The notes beneath the pieces were generated by a model. That model was not told the DNA's origin. It saw only the letters and a list, made by a program, of their open reading frames with translations, and did not search any database. The position numbers and the translations under genes are program-made. Shown piece by piece: positions 45,109 to 53,303 of a stretch of 64,000 bases of DNA (the first letter of the stretch is position 1; the number at the start of each line of letters is the position of its first letter). This stretch comes from UBA5078 sp964538025 (GTDB lineage Bacteria; Pseudomonadota; Gammaproteobacteria; Pseudomonadales; Pseudohongiellaceae). The DNA lies in contig CAZICZ010000001.1 of NCBI GenBank assembly GCA_964538025.1, positions 62,001 through 126,000 on the forward strand, read 5' to 3'.

Positions 45109-45996
45109 TCAGCCCTGATCGGAAACGTTGGCGGACAGGCGGCCTTTGAGAGGCTGCAATAGCTGCCATGCAGGCCGTTTCAAGGCTGGTACGGCTTCCA
45201 TGGCGTTGAGGCTATGGGTCAACGACACATTGACCTTGAAGCGGGGATGTTCGATGCGTGCCGAATGTTCCAAGGCAAAAGAGGGGGGAAACAGGAAGTG
45301 GGCAGCCTGTTCCGCGAATACAAACAGGTGCTGAACCGGCTGCAGGCTCAAACGGCGCGACAGAAATCCTTCAAGGGTCTGTCGTGCACTCTCGGCGTCT
45401 CCGCCCAGAGCCTCGTCTTCAAAAAGGGGCCAGGTAAAAAGCATCGGCGAAAGATGGCGTTCCTCTACTGGCACGTCCAACGCGCGCAGAATATCCGCTA
45501 ACAGCTTGCGGCATTCGGAGGTCAGCTTCGCGCCTTTCGACCACGGAAGCTCACACATGGCGGCGACGCGGTCATTGACGGGAATAAAGGCAAAGGCAAA
45601 TCGTGGTGCCTCGTCTTCGCGTGCAGGCATTTGCTCCGTCCGAGCTTCTGATTCAGGCGGGCGCCTTTCCTCCACCTGCGGAGCAGGACCTGGCTCGCTC
45701 GTTGTGCTGGTGATGGCTGCGCTTCGCCCGCTCTCTTGGGTCTGCGCCTGTGCGCCGAAATCTCGAGCCCCAGATTCATTCGTTGCCGCCACCAGAGTCT
45801 GCATTGCGTGTGAGATTTCTGCTCGAGCGGTGTCTTGCTCTTCGGTAGATCGGTCCAGCAACTGGGCCCCAGGCGCAAGGGAGTCCGGGGCATAGGCAAG
45901 CGAGTCCCTGGCCCCCGACAGCGCACGACGGGGGAAGTACACGGTGATACCCATTTCCTTCAAATAGGCAAGCTGAAGCGCCAGAGGCGATCTCAT
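45109..45996 (-). CDS. HolD-like protein (putative DNA polymerase III psi subunit)
   Basis: 295 residues from the ATG at 45996, which has AGGA 4 nt upstream. The N-terminus LAYLKEMGITVYFPRRALSGA matches the pattern of HolD (LQQLGI then W or F, LRRP, L); later LLADILRALDVPVEERHLSP and VQHLFVFAEQAAHFLFPP resemble other HolD segments. A Pro/Glu/Ser-rich low-complexity linker (about 50-130) separates the two halves, making it twice the length of E. coli HolD. Position before rimI supports the idea. Longer in-frame starts would overlap the divergent oxidoreductase gene. Assignment is tentative. Confidence 0.5.
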   Translation of the reverse strand: MRSPLALQLAYLKEMGITVYFPRRALSGARDSLAYAPDSLAPGAQLLDRSTEEQDTARAEISHAMQTLVAATNESGARDFGAQAQTQESGRSAAITSTTSEPGPAPQVEERRPPESEARTEQMPAREDEAPRFAFAFIPVNDRVAAMCELPWSKGAKLTSECRKLLADILRALDVPVEERHLSPMLFTWPLFEDEALGGDAESARQTLEGFLSRRLSLQPVQHLFVFAEQAAHFLFPPSFALEHSARIEHPRFKVNVSLTHSLNAMEAVPALKRPAWQLLQPLKGRLSANVSDQG

Positions 45997-46143
45997 AAAG
46001 TCCTGATTTCCGATTGCACGTTTTAGCTGGGGATTATAAGCCAAGAAGTGCGGGAAGGGGGTGCCCACTCTCACCCAAGATTGTTCCTGTGCCTCAAAAG
46101 TGCTTGAATCGCCACTTCGTTTCATGTCGTGGGGGGAGAAACC

Positions 46144-47130
46144 ATGAAAGCGCTTGTTTGTCATGAATTGGGAACGGCGGAGCATTTATCACTGCGGGAG
46201 ATCGATGACCCAGTTCCTGGACCTGGACAGGTCCTTGTTGAGGTCTATGCCGCCTCACTCAATTTCCCCGACACCTTGCAGATTCAGGGCAAGTATCAAT
46301 TTCAGCCCCCCATGCCCTTCACGCCAGGCTCCGAAGTCGGCGGTATTGTGAAAGCATTGGGTGCCAACGTGACCGGATTGGCGATTGGAGATCGCGTCAT
46401 GGCCACGCCCTCCCTTGGTGGAATGGCGGAACTCGTCGTGGCTCCCGCCTCAGGCGTACGCCGGATTCCCGACAACATGGATTTTCGATCAGCTGCCAGC
46501 TTTGCCATGGTGTATACCACGTCCTATTACGCGCTGAAGCAACGCGCGCAACTCAAACCCGGTGAAACCCTGTTGGTGCTCGGTGCAAGCGGAGGCGTCG
46601 GCATGGCGGCCGTGGAGTTGGGGAAACTGATGGGGGCACGTGTTATCGCCGCCGCTAGCAGCCAGGAGAAACTGGACTTCGTGCAACATCTCGACCCTGA
46701 CGATCTGCTCAATTATGGTGATGGTGAACTCAAAGAAAAAGTAAAGGCGCTGACCGACGACAAAGGCGCAGATGTCATTTACGACCCCGTTGGCGGAAGT
46801 CTGTTTGACCAAGCTACCCGCTGCATTAACTGGAACGGTCGTTTGCTCGTTGTGGGCTTTACGAGTGGTCGCATCCCCGAATACAAAGCGAATCTTGCCC
46901 TTCTCAAGGGCGCGTCGATGGTCGGCGTATTTCTCGGCCGCTTTCGCAAGGAAGAACCGGAAGCGTATGAGCAGAATTTCAGCGAGTTATTGCAGTTCTA
47001 CCGTGAGGGAAAATTGCGCCCGCTTGTGACGCAACACTTTGCACTTGAGGATTATGTGGCCGCTTTCAGCGTCTTTTCTGAACGTCGCGTCATGGGCAAA
47101 GTCGTTCTGGATATTCGTGCACAGGGCTGA
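46144..47130 (+). CDS. NADPH:quinone oxidoreductase, MDR superfamily
   Basis: About 328 residues of the zinc-independent medium-chain reductase family. GroES-like N-domain with AASLNFPDTLQIQGKYQ and PFTPGSEVGGIV; Rossmann domain with LVLGASGGVGMAAVELGKLMG; later DVIYDPVGGSLFDQATRC, all typical of QOR-like enzymes. It likely reduces quinones or enones with NADPH. GGAG is 6 nt before the ATG at 46144. The gene is divergent from the HolD-like gene and converges on the AraC regulator. Confidence 0.9.
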   Translation: MKALVCHELGTAEHLSLREIDDPVPGPGQVLVEVYAASLNFPDTLQIQGKYQFQPPMPFTPGSEVGGIVKALGANVTGLAIGDRVMATPSLGGMAELVVAPASGVRRIPDNMDFRSAASFAMVYTTSYYALKQRAQLKPGETLLVLGASGGVGMAAVELGKLMGARVIAAASSQEKLDFVQHLDPDDLLNYGDGELKEKVKALTDDKGADVIYDPVGGSLFDQATRCINWNGRLLVVGFTSGRIPEYKANLALLKGASMVGVFLGRFRKEEPEAYEQNFSELLQFYREGKLRPLVTQHFALEDYVAAFSVFSERRVMGKVVLDIRAQG

Positions 47131-47131
47131 A

Positions 47132-48178
47132 CTAGGAAGTGGCACGACTGCGGAAAATAGTCGGCGTCACGCCCTGCAGCTCCTTGAACGCCTTGTTGAA
47201 AGAGGACAATGAGGCGTAACCGACGTCCAAGGCGATCGTTGAAATTGCCACATCATTTTCAACGGGATCCTGCAAGCGTTTTGCCGCTTCCGCTATCCGG
47301 TACTGGTTCAAGTACTGATTGAAATTTCGATAATGTAATTTCTGGTTGATCAGCCGCCGCAAGCGATATTCCTGCATGGAAACCTTGGCGGCCAACTCGC
47401 CAATGGTCAGTCCCGGTTGTGCATAGAGCCGTTCGTTTTCCATCACATGATGAATACGATCCACCAGCGGTTTGTCTTTGTCCTTTTCACTCACCCGGCT
47501 TTTCATGGAAGGCACTGATTGCGTCGGCGCCGGATTCAGCAACTGCAAGGAATCGCCGTGCAGACGGAACGTCGTCACATTGAAAAACAGGATCAGTAAA
47601 AAGATGCTACCAATATAAAAACTTGTCACTAACGGGCCGCTCAGCCCAAAGAATCCCGACGCAACAATGATCGCGACAATAGCGCCCATGGTGATCGCGA
47701 ACGGCGCCCGAAAACGTCTCCGGGATTCCACCAGGTCCCCCCCGTGTCCCGTCATTGCGCTGTAAATGACGTGGCAGGCAAATAACAGCATGATGCTTTG
47801 CGTTGACACGTAGATCAGCCAGAAACCCACGTCGGTATAGGGCCCCGTAAGATTGCCATAGGCCCGCAAACCAATATAGAACGCAATGACTGCCCAGATG
47901 GGTTTCTCGATTTTGGGGTCATCAACAAACAGATATTGCGCAATGATCCACAGGACAGCAGGCGCACTGATGGCCAACATGTTGAACGGGAATTCGAAGA
48001 CACGCGGCCCGGTATCAATTTCGGGAATTGTGGAGGCGATATAGGAAATCAGACAAAAGGCATAGAACGACATCAATCGCCCCAGCAATTGCTGGCGGTA
48101 ATAGATCAGGTAGAACAGCGCCATGAAAATAAGTTGGGAGATCGCCAGAAAGCTGGTGGCGTATTGGAGCAGTTGCAT
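47132..48178 (-). CDS. Membrane-embedded AraC-family regulator
   Basis: 348 residues. Roughly residues 1-220 form six or seven membrane helices (first MQLLQYATSFLAISQLIFMALFYLIYY region); the C-terminal 100 residues are an AraC HTH domain with LTIGELAAKVSMQEYRLRRLIN and ISTIALDVGYASLSSFNKAFKE. Such proteins sense a membrane or periplasmic signal and bind DNA directly. The adjacent TonB receptor gene upstream on the same strand, or the quinone reductase, are possible targets. Its stop codon is 1 nt from the oxidoreductase stop. Confidence 0.88.
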   Translation of the reverse strand: MQLLQYATSFLAISQLIFMALFYLIYYRQQLLGRLMSFYAFCLISYIASTIPEIDTGPRVFEFPFNMLAISAPAVLWIIAQYLFVDDPKIEKPIWAVIAFYIGLRAYGNLTGPYTDVGFWLIYVSTQSIMLLFACHVIYSAMTGHGGDLVESRRRFRAPFAITMGAIVAIIVASGFFGLSGPLVTSFYIGSIFLLILFFNVTTFRLHGDSLQLLNPAPTQSVPSMKSRVSEKDKDKPLVDRIHHVMENERLYAQPGLTIGELAAKVSMQEYRLRRLINQKLHYRNFNQYLNQYRIAEAAKRLQDPVENDVAISTIALDVGYASLSSFNKAFKELQGVTPTIFRSRATS

Positions 48179-48268
48179 ATACCTATCACTTTTAATTTTG
48201 ATGCGCAGAGCAGGATAGTCAACGCAGTGGTGCTTTGCAAGTGATTCGGGATCAGCGTCGGAGAGTGC

Positions 48269-48302
48269 GCTGGTATCACCGCAGGGGAGCGGTGATACCA
48301 GC
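48269..48302. terminator. 14-bp perfect hairpin behind the TonB receptor gene
   Basis: GCTGGTATCACCGC (48269-48282) and GCGGTGATACCAGC (48289-48302) form a 14-bp stem with a 6-nt loop AGGGGA. On the plus strand TTTCCCTTTT follows; on the minus strand, the direction of the TonB gene, no T-run follows. A strong transcription barrier or an RNA-stabilising 3' hairpin are the likeliest roles. Confidence 0.5.
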
Positions 48303-48340
48303 TTTCCCTTTTCAGGTCTTCAGTGCAGCAGGACAAACTG

Positions 48341-48402
48341 CGCGAGTGGCTCGGAGAGGAACACACTCGCGTGGCCTGTCTGCCACCCCAAAGGAGGTGG
48401 CA
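48341..48402. repeat. Two further inverted repeats after the TonB gene
   Basis: CGCGAGTG/CACTCGCG (48341-48348, 48364-48371) and TGCCACC/GGTGGCA (48381-48387, 48396-48402) lie between the TonB stop codon and the 14-bp hairpin. The whole 235-bp spacer is thus mostly stems. Confidence 0.5.
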
Positions 48403-48413
48403 CGTGTGCCTGA

Positions 48414-51278
48414 TTACATCTCAACATCCAGACTCAGGGTGAATGTACGGCCGTAGGGGTCATACAGACGTGTTTCCAGTCCACCCTGAATTGGCAGACG
48501 GGTCGGTTCCCAGTCGAACATGTTACGCACAGCCAGGCTGATGTTGGCAGACTCGCCGAACCCGAACAGACTGTCCATGGAGTAGCCATAGTTGATGTCG
48601 GCACGGTATCCGCCCTTCACGACCGGCTTACGCAGGCCGCCAACTGTGGCGGGTGGATTGCGCAGGGTCACGGGTGCCAGCAAACCGAAGTCCACATCGT
48701 CTGTGTACTTGGTAATGAAGCGCACGGAGTGCTGATCACGCATCCAGCTCACGGTCAGGTTAGCCTTGACTTTGGGCAGGGGCGGCGCCTTGCCGGTATC
48801 GCCATTGTTGAAGCCTTCCATGACGCGAGTCGAGCCATCGAATTCCGTCAGCAGATACTTCTTGTAGTACGTCGCATCCAACTGGAACACGAAGTCACCC
48901 CAATCACCCGCGGCATACTGGTAGCGAGCCTGAAGGTCAAACGTGTGCACATCCATCTGGTCGACGTTCTGCGGCTGACGCAAGATTCGAGAGGGACGCA
49001 GCGTCACGGGGTCACGCACAATCGCGGGATTGGGGTTGGCATTGACGTAGGCACGTGCAGCCTCCCACGTTGCTGAACCCGGCGTGCGGTTAAAGCTCTC
49101 CGCGGTAGACCCGATTGCTGCCAGAACGTTCAGGAAATCCTGAGTCCCGATGTCCTGGTTCGTCAGGGTGAAGATTCGACCGGTGTACTCAATCTCCTGA
49201 TAGTCCAGTCCGATGGACAGATCATCCATGGGCTCCCAGGTGAAACCGATGTTCTGCAGAGTAGAACGTTCTACATCCAGCAAGGGGTTGGAGGTTGTGC
49301 ACCCATCAACGCCAATGAAGGAGGTGCCGGTCAACTGGTCGGTACCGTCACGGGCACTGGAACAAGCGTTAAAGTTGATTGCTCCCACCTGACTTGCCTG
49401 CGGTGCAAGGAATCCCTCACCCCAAGAGGCACGTACTGCCAGAGTCGGCAGCGCTTCCCAACGCATGGCCACTTTGGGGGTGGTGGTGCGCAAGCCCAGA
49501 TCGTCAAACTTCTCGTAACGTGCCGCTGCCTGAATCGACAGGGAATCCAGCAGTGGGGCTTCCAGTTCGAGGAACACCGCACGCACGGTCGACTCTGAAA
49601 CAACCTGCGTCTGTTTCGCGGCTGGGGCGTTGAAGTCTTCCCCTCGCGCACGGGCTTTCACGGGATTGTCGATCAGCTTTTCGTCGCGGATATGGCCACC
49701 GAATGCCATCTGCACAGGGCCAGCGGGCAGGTCAAACAAGGGGCCGGTCACCACGGTGTCAAACACCTGGAAGCGGGTCTTGTCTTCTGTCGTAGCCTGC
49801 TCGGACAACCAGTCCACCAGTGCCTGACTGTTGTCGGTCACCCCCTTCTTATAGAAGGGTGAACGCGGGTCAGACGACATGAAGGGGTTAAACCATTCAT
49901 TGCCGCTGGGACCACCACGGCCCTGCAAGGCAGCCTGCACGCGGCTGGCAATTTCCTCGTAGGTTTTGTAGCGGTAACGGTAGGTCTGGTAGCTGTAAGA
50001 CGTAGAGCCCGACCAGTCGCCGCCCAGTTCATAGCGGGCGGTGAATGCATGACGGTCCTGGAGGTACGTAGAGTCATCCCATTGTGAACCATGTTTGAGG
50101 TAGCTTGGCTGAGCGCTCTGCGAGCGACCGTTAAAGGTACGGAACGCCACCGGAATCACATTGATACCCCACGGGTTGGCCGGGTGTGACGCCGGAATCA
50201 CCATGGAGGTCGCGCGTGAAGAGTTCATTGGCGAGGAAGCTTCCGTGATGAACACAGAAAGGTTGCTGTCAAAGACGCCCTGATACTCCGTTTCCAGCCA
50301 GTCTGTTGTCTGGTGGGTCACGTTGATATAGCCGGTGTACTGCTCGTTGGGACGGTTGTATTGAATCCACTGCCCGAAGAAGATCGCGCAACGGGCGCCG
50401 CTCGCCAGCTTGATACCGCTCGGGAAGCTGTCGAACTGCCCTTTGTCATTCTGGTCGTTCCCGAAGGTACCGCAGGACGGGTCAACCAAAGGGGCTGAAC
50501 TGGTCAGGCTGCGGAAAGTTCCGGGGGGACCGTCAGTGAAAATGTCATTGTCTGCACGCAGGTACTTGGGACGCTCGTAGCGCATCAAGGGGGTATTTTT
50601 CTTGTATTGCAGCGCCGCTACCACATTGAAATCATTGATTTCTTTACCAAATAGCACGCCCGCAGAGTATTCCTCGAAACCGCCCTGCTCATCGCGTCCA
50701 TAGGACGTTCTGGCACGCACCCCATCGTATTGCTTGATGGGAATCAGGTTCACTACGCCGGCTACCGCGTCGGAGCCGTACAATGCGGAGCCGCCGTCAA
50801 GAACGATTTCCATTCGGTTCAGTGCAATATCCGGCACGATGGATCCGACAGCATCGCTCGTCACTGTGCGACGTCCATCGAACAGGGTCAGGGTACTGCT
50901 GGAACCGAGGCCGCGCAGGTTAAATCCAGAGGTGTTTCCGTCCTGACTGCCTCCAGGGCCACCGAGGACGTTGGATACCGCATCAACGTTATCCGTATAT
51001 ACCAGATCCCGCATGAACTGCCCTGTGCTCACGGAGCCAGTAGACAGCAATGCCTCCTGATCAATGGTGTCAACGGGAGAGGCTCCCGCAAAGGCACTGT
51101 TGCGAATATAGGTACCTGTGACCACCACTTCCTCTACATCGGTGTCGGCTGCATTGGCATTGGCGTTGTTTGCTTGCGCCAGAGCCAGGCTGGGAAATGC
51201 CCCCGCCAGTGCCAGCGCAGAAAAAAGTAGGCTGTGTTTGATAAGCAAAGTCTTGTTCACTCTTTGCGTCTTTTGCAT
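48414..51278 (-). CDS. TonB-dependent outer-membrane receptor
   Basis: 954 residues. Signal peptide (LLFSALALAGAFPSLALAQ), a TonB-box-like EEVVVTGTYI, plug domain with GFNLRGLGSSSTLTLFDGRR and MEIVLDGGSALYGSDAVAGVVNL, then a 22-strand barrel ending in an aromatic-poor strand with TFTLSLDVEM. These proteins import siderophores, vitamin B12, sugars or peptides; the sequence belongs to the large receptors common in marine gammaproteobacteria and the ligand is not predictable. GGAG lies 7 nt before the ATG. Upstream on the same strand is a secreted protein; downstream is a hairpin cluster. Confidence 0.92.
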   Translation of the reverse strand: MQKTQRVNKTLLIKHSLLFSALALAGAFPSLALAQANNANANAADTDVEEVVVTGTYIRNSAFAGASPVDTIDQEALLSTGSVSTGQFMRDLVYTDNVDAVSNVLGGPGGSQDGNTSGFNLRGLGSSSTLTLFDGRRTVTSDAVGSIVPDIALNRMEIVLDGGSALYGSDAVAGVVNLIPIKQYDGVRARTSYGRDEQGGFEEYSAGVLFGKEINDFNVVAALQYKKNTPLMRYERPKYLRADNDIFTDGPPGTFRSLTSSAPLVDPSCGTFGNDQNDKGQFDSFPSGIKLASGARCAIFFGQWIQYNRPNEQYTGYINVTHQTTDWLETEYQGVFDSNLSVFITEASSPMNSSRATSMVIPASHPANPWGINVIPVAFRTFNGRSQSAQPSYLKHGSQWDDSTYLQDRHAFTARYELGGDWSGSTSYSYQTYRYRYKTYEEIASRVQAALQGRGGPSGNEWFNPFMSSDPRSPFYKKGVTDNSQALVDWLSEQATTEDKTRFQVFDTVVTGPLFDLPAGPVQMAFGGHIRDEKLIDNPVKARARGEDFNAPAAKQTQVVSESTVRAVFLELEAPLLDSLSIQAAARYEKFDDLGLRTTTPKVAMRWEALPTLAVRASWGEGFLAPQASQVGAINFNACSSARDGTDQLTGTSFIGVDGCTTSNPLLDVERSTLQNIGFTWEPMDDLSIGLDYQEIEYTGRIFTLTNQDIGTQDFLNVLAAIGSTAESFNRTPGSATWEAARAYVNANPNPAIVRDPVTLRPSRILRQPQNVDQMDVHTFDLQARYQYAAGDWGDFVFQLDATYYKKYLLTEFDGSTRVMEGFNNGDTGKAPPLPKVKANLTVSWMRDQHSVRFITKYTDDVDFGLLAPVTLRNPPATVGGLRKPVVKGGYRADINYGYSMDSLFGFGESANISLAVRNMFDWEPTRLPIQGGLETRLYDPYGRTFTLSLDVEM

Positions 51279-51427
51279 CTCAAGTCTCCGTCGATTAGGT
51301 CGTTCTGCTTCTTGTTATTGTGTTACGTGACTACTGACGTGCAATTGCATCGACACGCGCAACCCATTAATCAAGCTTTTCGGCATCCACGAACGGGCAC
51401 CGAAACGCTTCATTAACTCTTATCCGA

Positions 51428-52387
51428 TCAGGGCGTCACATTGACCGTGACATACTGATCATGGAACAGGCCGCCATCGTCCGCGCGCGCCCACAGGATG
51501 TAAGTCCCGGGCTCATCAAACGTGACATTGACGGTATACATGCCATCTTCGGGCACGGGAGGGGGAACCCACAGGGCGCCCCAGGGCGAATTGGCGGAGG
51601 CTCGGGTGTCCTCCCAAGGCTTGATCTGAGGCGGATCGAATTGAACAGACCCGGCGCCCCTGTACACGTTCCACGACAGGAAAAGACCGTTGGTCTTTCC
51701 CACCGTAACTCGTGTCGGTGGTCGCATGTAACGTTCCATCTCTGACGCTGCCGTCCTGTCCGTGACGGCAGAGGCACGCGGTTTGGGCAGACCATCGTCT
51801 GCCACATGGGCTACGAGTGTCAGGGGCTGACCCACGCGGACATTACGGGTAATTTCATTGCCTACCCTGTCGCCTTGAACGGTGACGAGCGGTGCTTGGT
51901 TCGAACGGGATTCCGGACTGCTGGTTCCGGCGCCCAGCGAACCGGTCTCCGATGCGATCACCACGTTATCGATCACGTAGTCACGTGCCAGCGTAGCGTA
52001 GGCGACTTTTGTCACGCCGTTCGAGGACACCGTCCATGCGAGTTCTTTATCGCCCCAGTCGGCGGGAACGGTGACTTCAAAGGTGAAGCGGTTGCGGCGG
52101 GGAAGGAAGTGTGTTGGCTGACCGCGGTCTTCTAGGCCTGGCGAAAAGTAGTTGTTTTCTCCGACAGGAATATCGAGCTCATGCTCCCAGTTCTCATTGT
52201 GATAACCGAAGATGAAGACAAAGCTGCCATCCGCGTTTTCACGCCATCCTTCATAGGCAGGTTCAATGTATTGACCTTTGACATAGCTCCCCTGCTCCGC
52301 CGCGAATCCTGCGACAGACAGCCCCGTGAAGCCGATGAACAGTGAGATTATTGCGACAGAACGAAATTGCCTCAGGACTGACACCAT
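51428..52387 (-). CDS. Secreted protein of unknown function
   Basis: About 319 residues with a signal peptide (VAIISLFIGFTGLSVAGFA). The mature part is beta-rich: FVFIFGYHNENWEHELDIPVGENNYFSPG near the N-terminus, a central VRVGQPLTLVAHVADDGLP and a C-terminal YTVNVTFDEPGTYILWARADDGG that reads as an Ig- or PKD-like domain. No catalytic motif is recognised. GGAG 6 nt before the ATG at 52387 fixes the start. It lies 149 bp before the TonB receptor gene on the same strand; a functional link such as a surface-exposed partner is possible. Confidence 0.65.
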   Translation of the reverse strand: MVSVLRQFRSVAIISLFIGFTGLSVAGFAAEQGSYVKGQYIEPAYEGWRENADGSFVFIFGYHNENWEHELDIPVGENNYFSPGLEDRGQPTHFLPRRNRFTFEVTVPADWGDKELAWTVSSNGVTKVAYATLARDYVIDNVVIASETGSLGAGTSSPESRSNQAPLVTVQGDRVGNEITRNVRVGQPLTLVAHVADDGLPKPRASAVTDRTAASEMERYMRPPTRVTVGKTNGLFLSWNVYRGAGSVQFDPPQIKPWEDTRASANSPWGALWVPPPVPEDGMYTVNVTFDEPGTYILWARADDGGLFHDQYVTVNVTP

Positions 52388-52716
52388 CGATTGCTCCCCC
52401 CCCTTTTCGCCACCGTCGCGGCGGGTTCCTTTTCTTATAGGGTCGCACTTCAACATTGCGGGAAACGAAGGTCCCCCGCAAAGCAAAAAATTTATAACGA
52501 ATTCCAAAGAGTCCAATTTTTCACTTTGCACCAGCCCGGATCATAATAAAAATCTGACGAATTCCAGCAAAATCGCCCCGTCAAAATCCGCCAGCCCTGC
52601 GTTATTGCCGCAAGGACTCTCTGAGAATTCCCTGGGTCACGGTTTCTGCTTTACAGACCGAGTCCCTCGCGTGCTATAAATCGCCATCCTGATTTTGTGT
52701 CGCCCGGATCACACTC
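52388..52716. promoter_or_regulatory. Divergent spacer with extended -10 promoter
   Basis: A 329-bp spacer. TGCTATAAA (52672-52680) is an extended -10 about 37 nt before the CopC-like start, with TTTACA 19 bp upstream of the TATAAA. Three GAATTC sites lie in the AT-rich middle, two of them in a 10-bp repeat ACGAATTCCA exactly 60 bp apart (52497, 52557). No gene is seen. Confidence 0.4.
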
Positions 52717-53208
52717 ATGCCTGTCGTCTTCCTCACTTCGCTTCGTCGTTTACTTTGCGCCTTGCTGCTGGCAGGCGCATTTATTCCCTACGCCTTCGCA
52801 CAACATGTGATGACAATTAACTCCAACAGTGACGTCGAGATTGAAACGTCTCCGGCGGACGACGAAGTGATGGAAAGCGCCCCTCAGGAACTCATGCTGC
52901 GCTTCAGCACTTACGTGCGGCTGGTCAAACTGACCATGACCAATCCCGAGGGAGATTTCATCAATATCGGCTTTACCTACAGCCCGGACGTCAGCCGAGT
53001 TTTCTTTCTCGACCTCGGGGATCTGCCGGCGGCTGCCTATTACACAGTCGAATGGGCAGCAATTGATCCCCTCAACCTGGTGGCACGCGGAAGCTTCAGC
53101 TTCTCCTTTGGTCCCGGCGCCAAGCCAGCGTCGGAGCTGATTCCAAAAGAGGAAGAGTTGGAACCCGTCATCGTGCCTGACTACCGGCTGATCGACCAAA
53201 ACTTCTAG
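52717..53208 (+). CDS. CopC-like periplasmic protein
   Basis: 163 residues. The signal peptide ends in AFAQ just before His30, as in CopC proteins whose mature N-terminal His binds Cu(II). The domain has ETSPADDEVMESAPQELMLRFSTYV and YYTVEWAAIDPLNLVARGSFSFSFG, the CopC pattern, but the usual Asp-Gly-His before the last strand reads Asp-Pro-Leu, so the full copper site is missing. An acidic C-terminal tail follows. It may bind copper weakly or serve another role. A separate acyl-CoA synthetase gene follows after 95 bp. Confidence 0.75.
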   Translation: MPVVFLTSLRRLLCALLLAGAFIPYAFAQHVMTINSNSDVEIETSPADDEVMESAPQELMLRFSTYVRLVKLTMTNPEGDFINIGFTYSPDVSRVFFLDLGDLPAAAYYTVEWAAIDPLNLVARGSFSFSFGPGAKPASELIPKEEELEPVIVPDYRLIDQNF

Positions 53209-53303
53209 CCGTCACGCCGACTAAGTATGCTCACCACTCACTCCAGTGCGCCCCCAGTCTGCAAGATCTCCGCGATGACGTTTTCGCGAATGAGGATTTC
53301 CGA

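Noticed and set aside
52497..52566. ACGAATTCCA repeated exactly 60 bp apart
   Set aside because: Only two copies of a 10-mer in an AT-rich spacer; no further copies or array features were seen.
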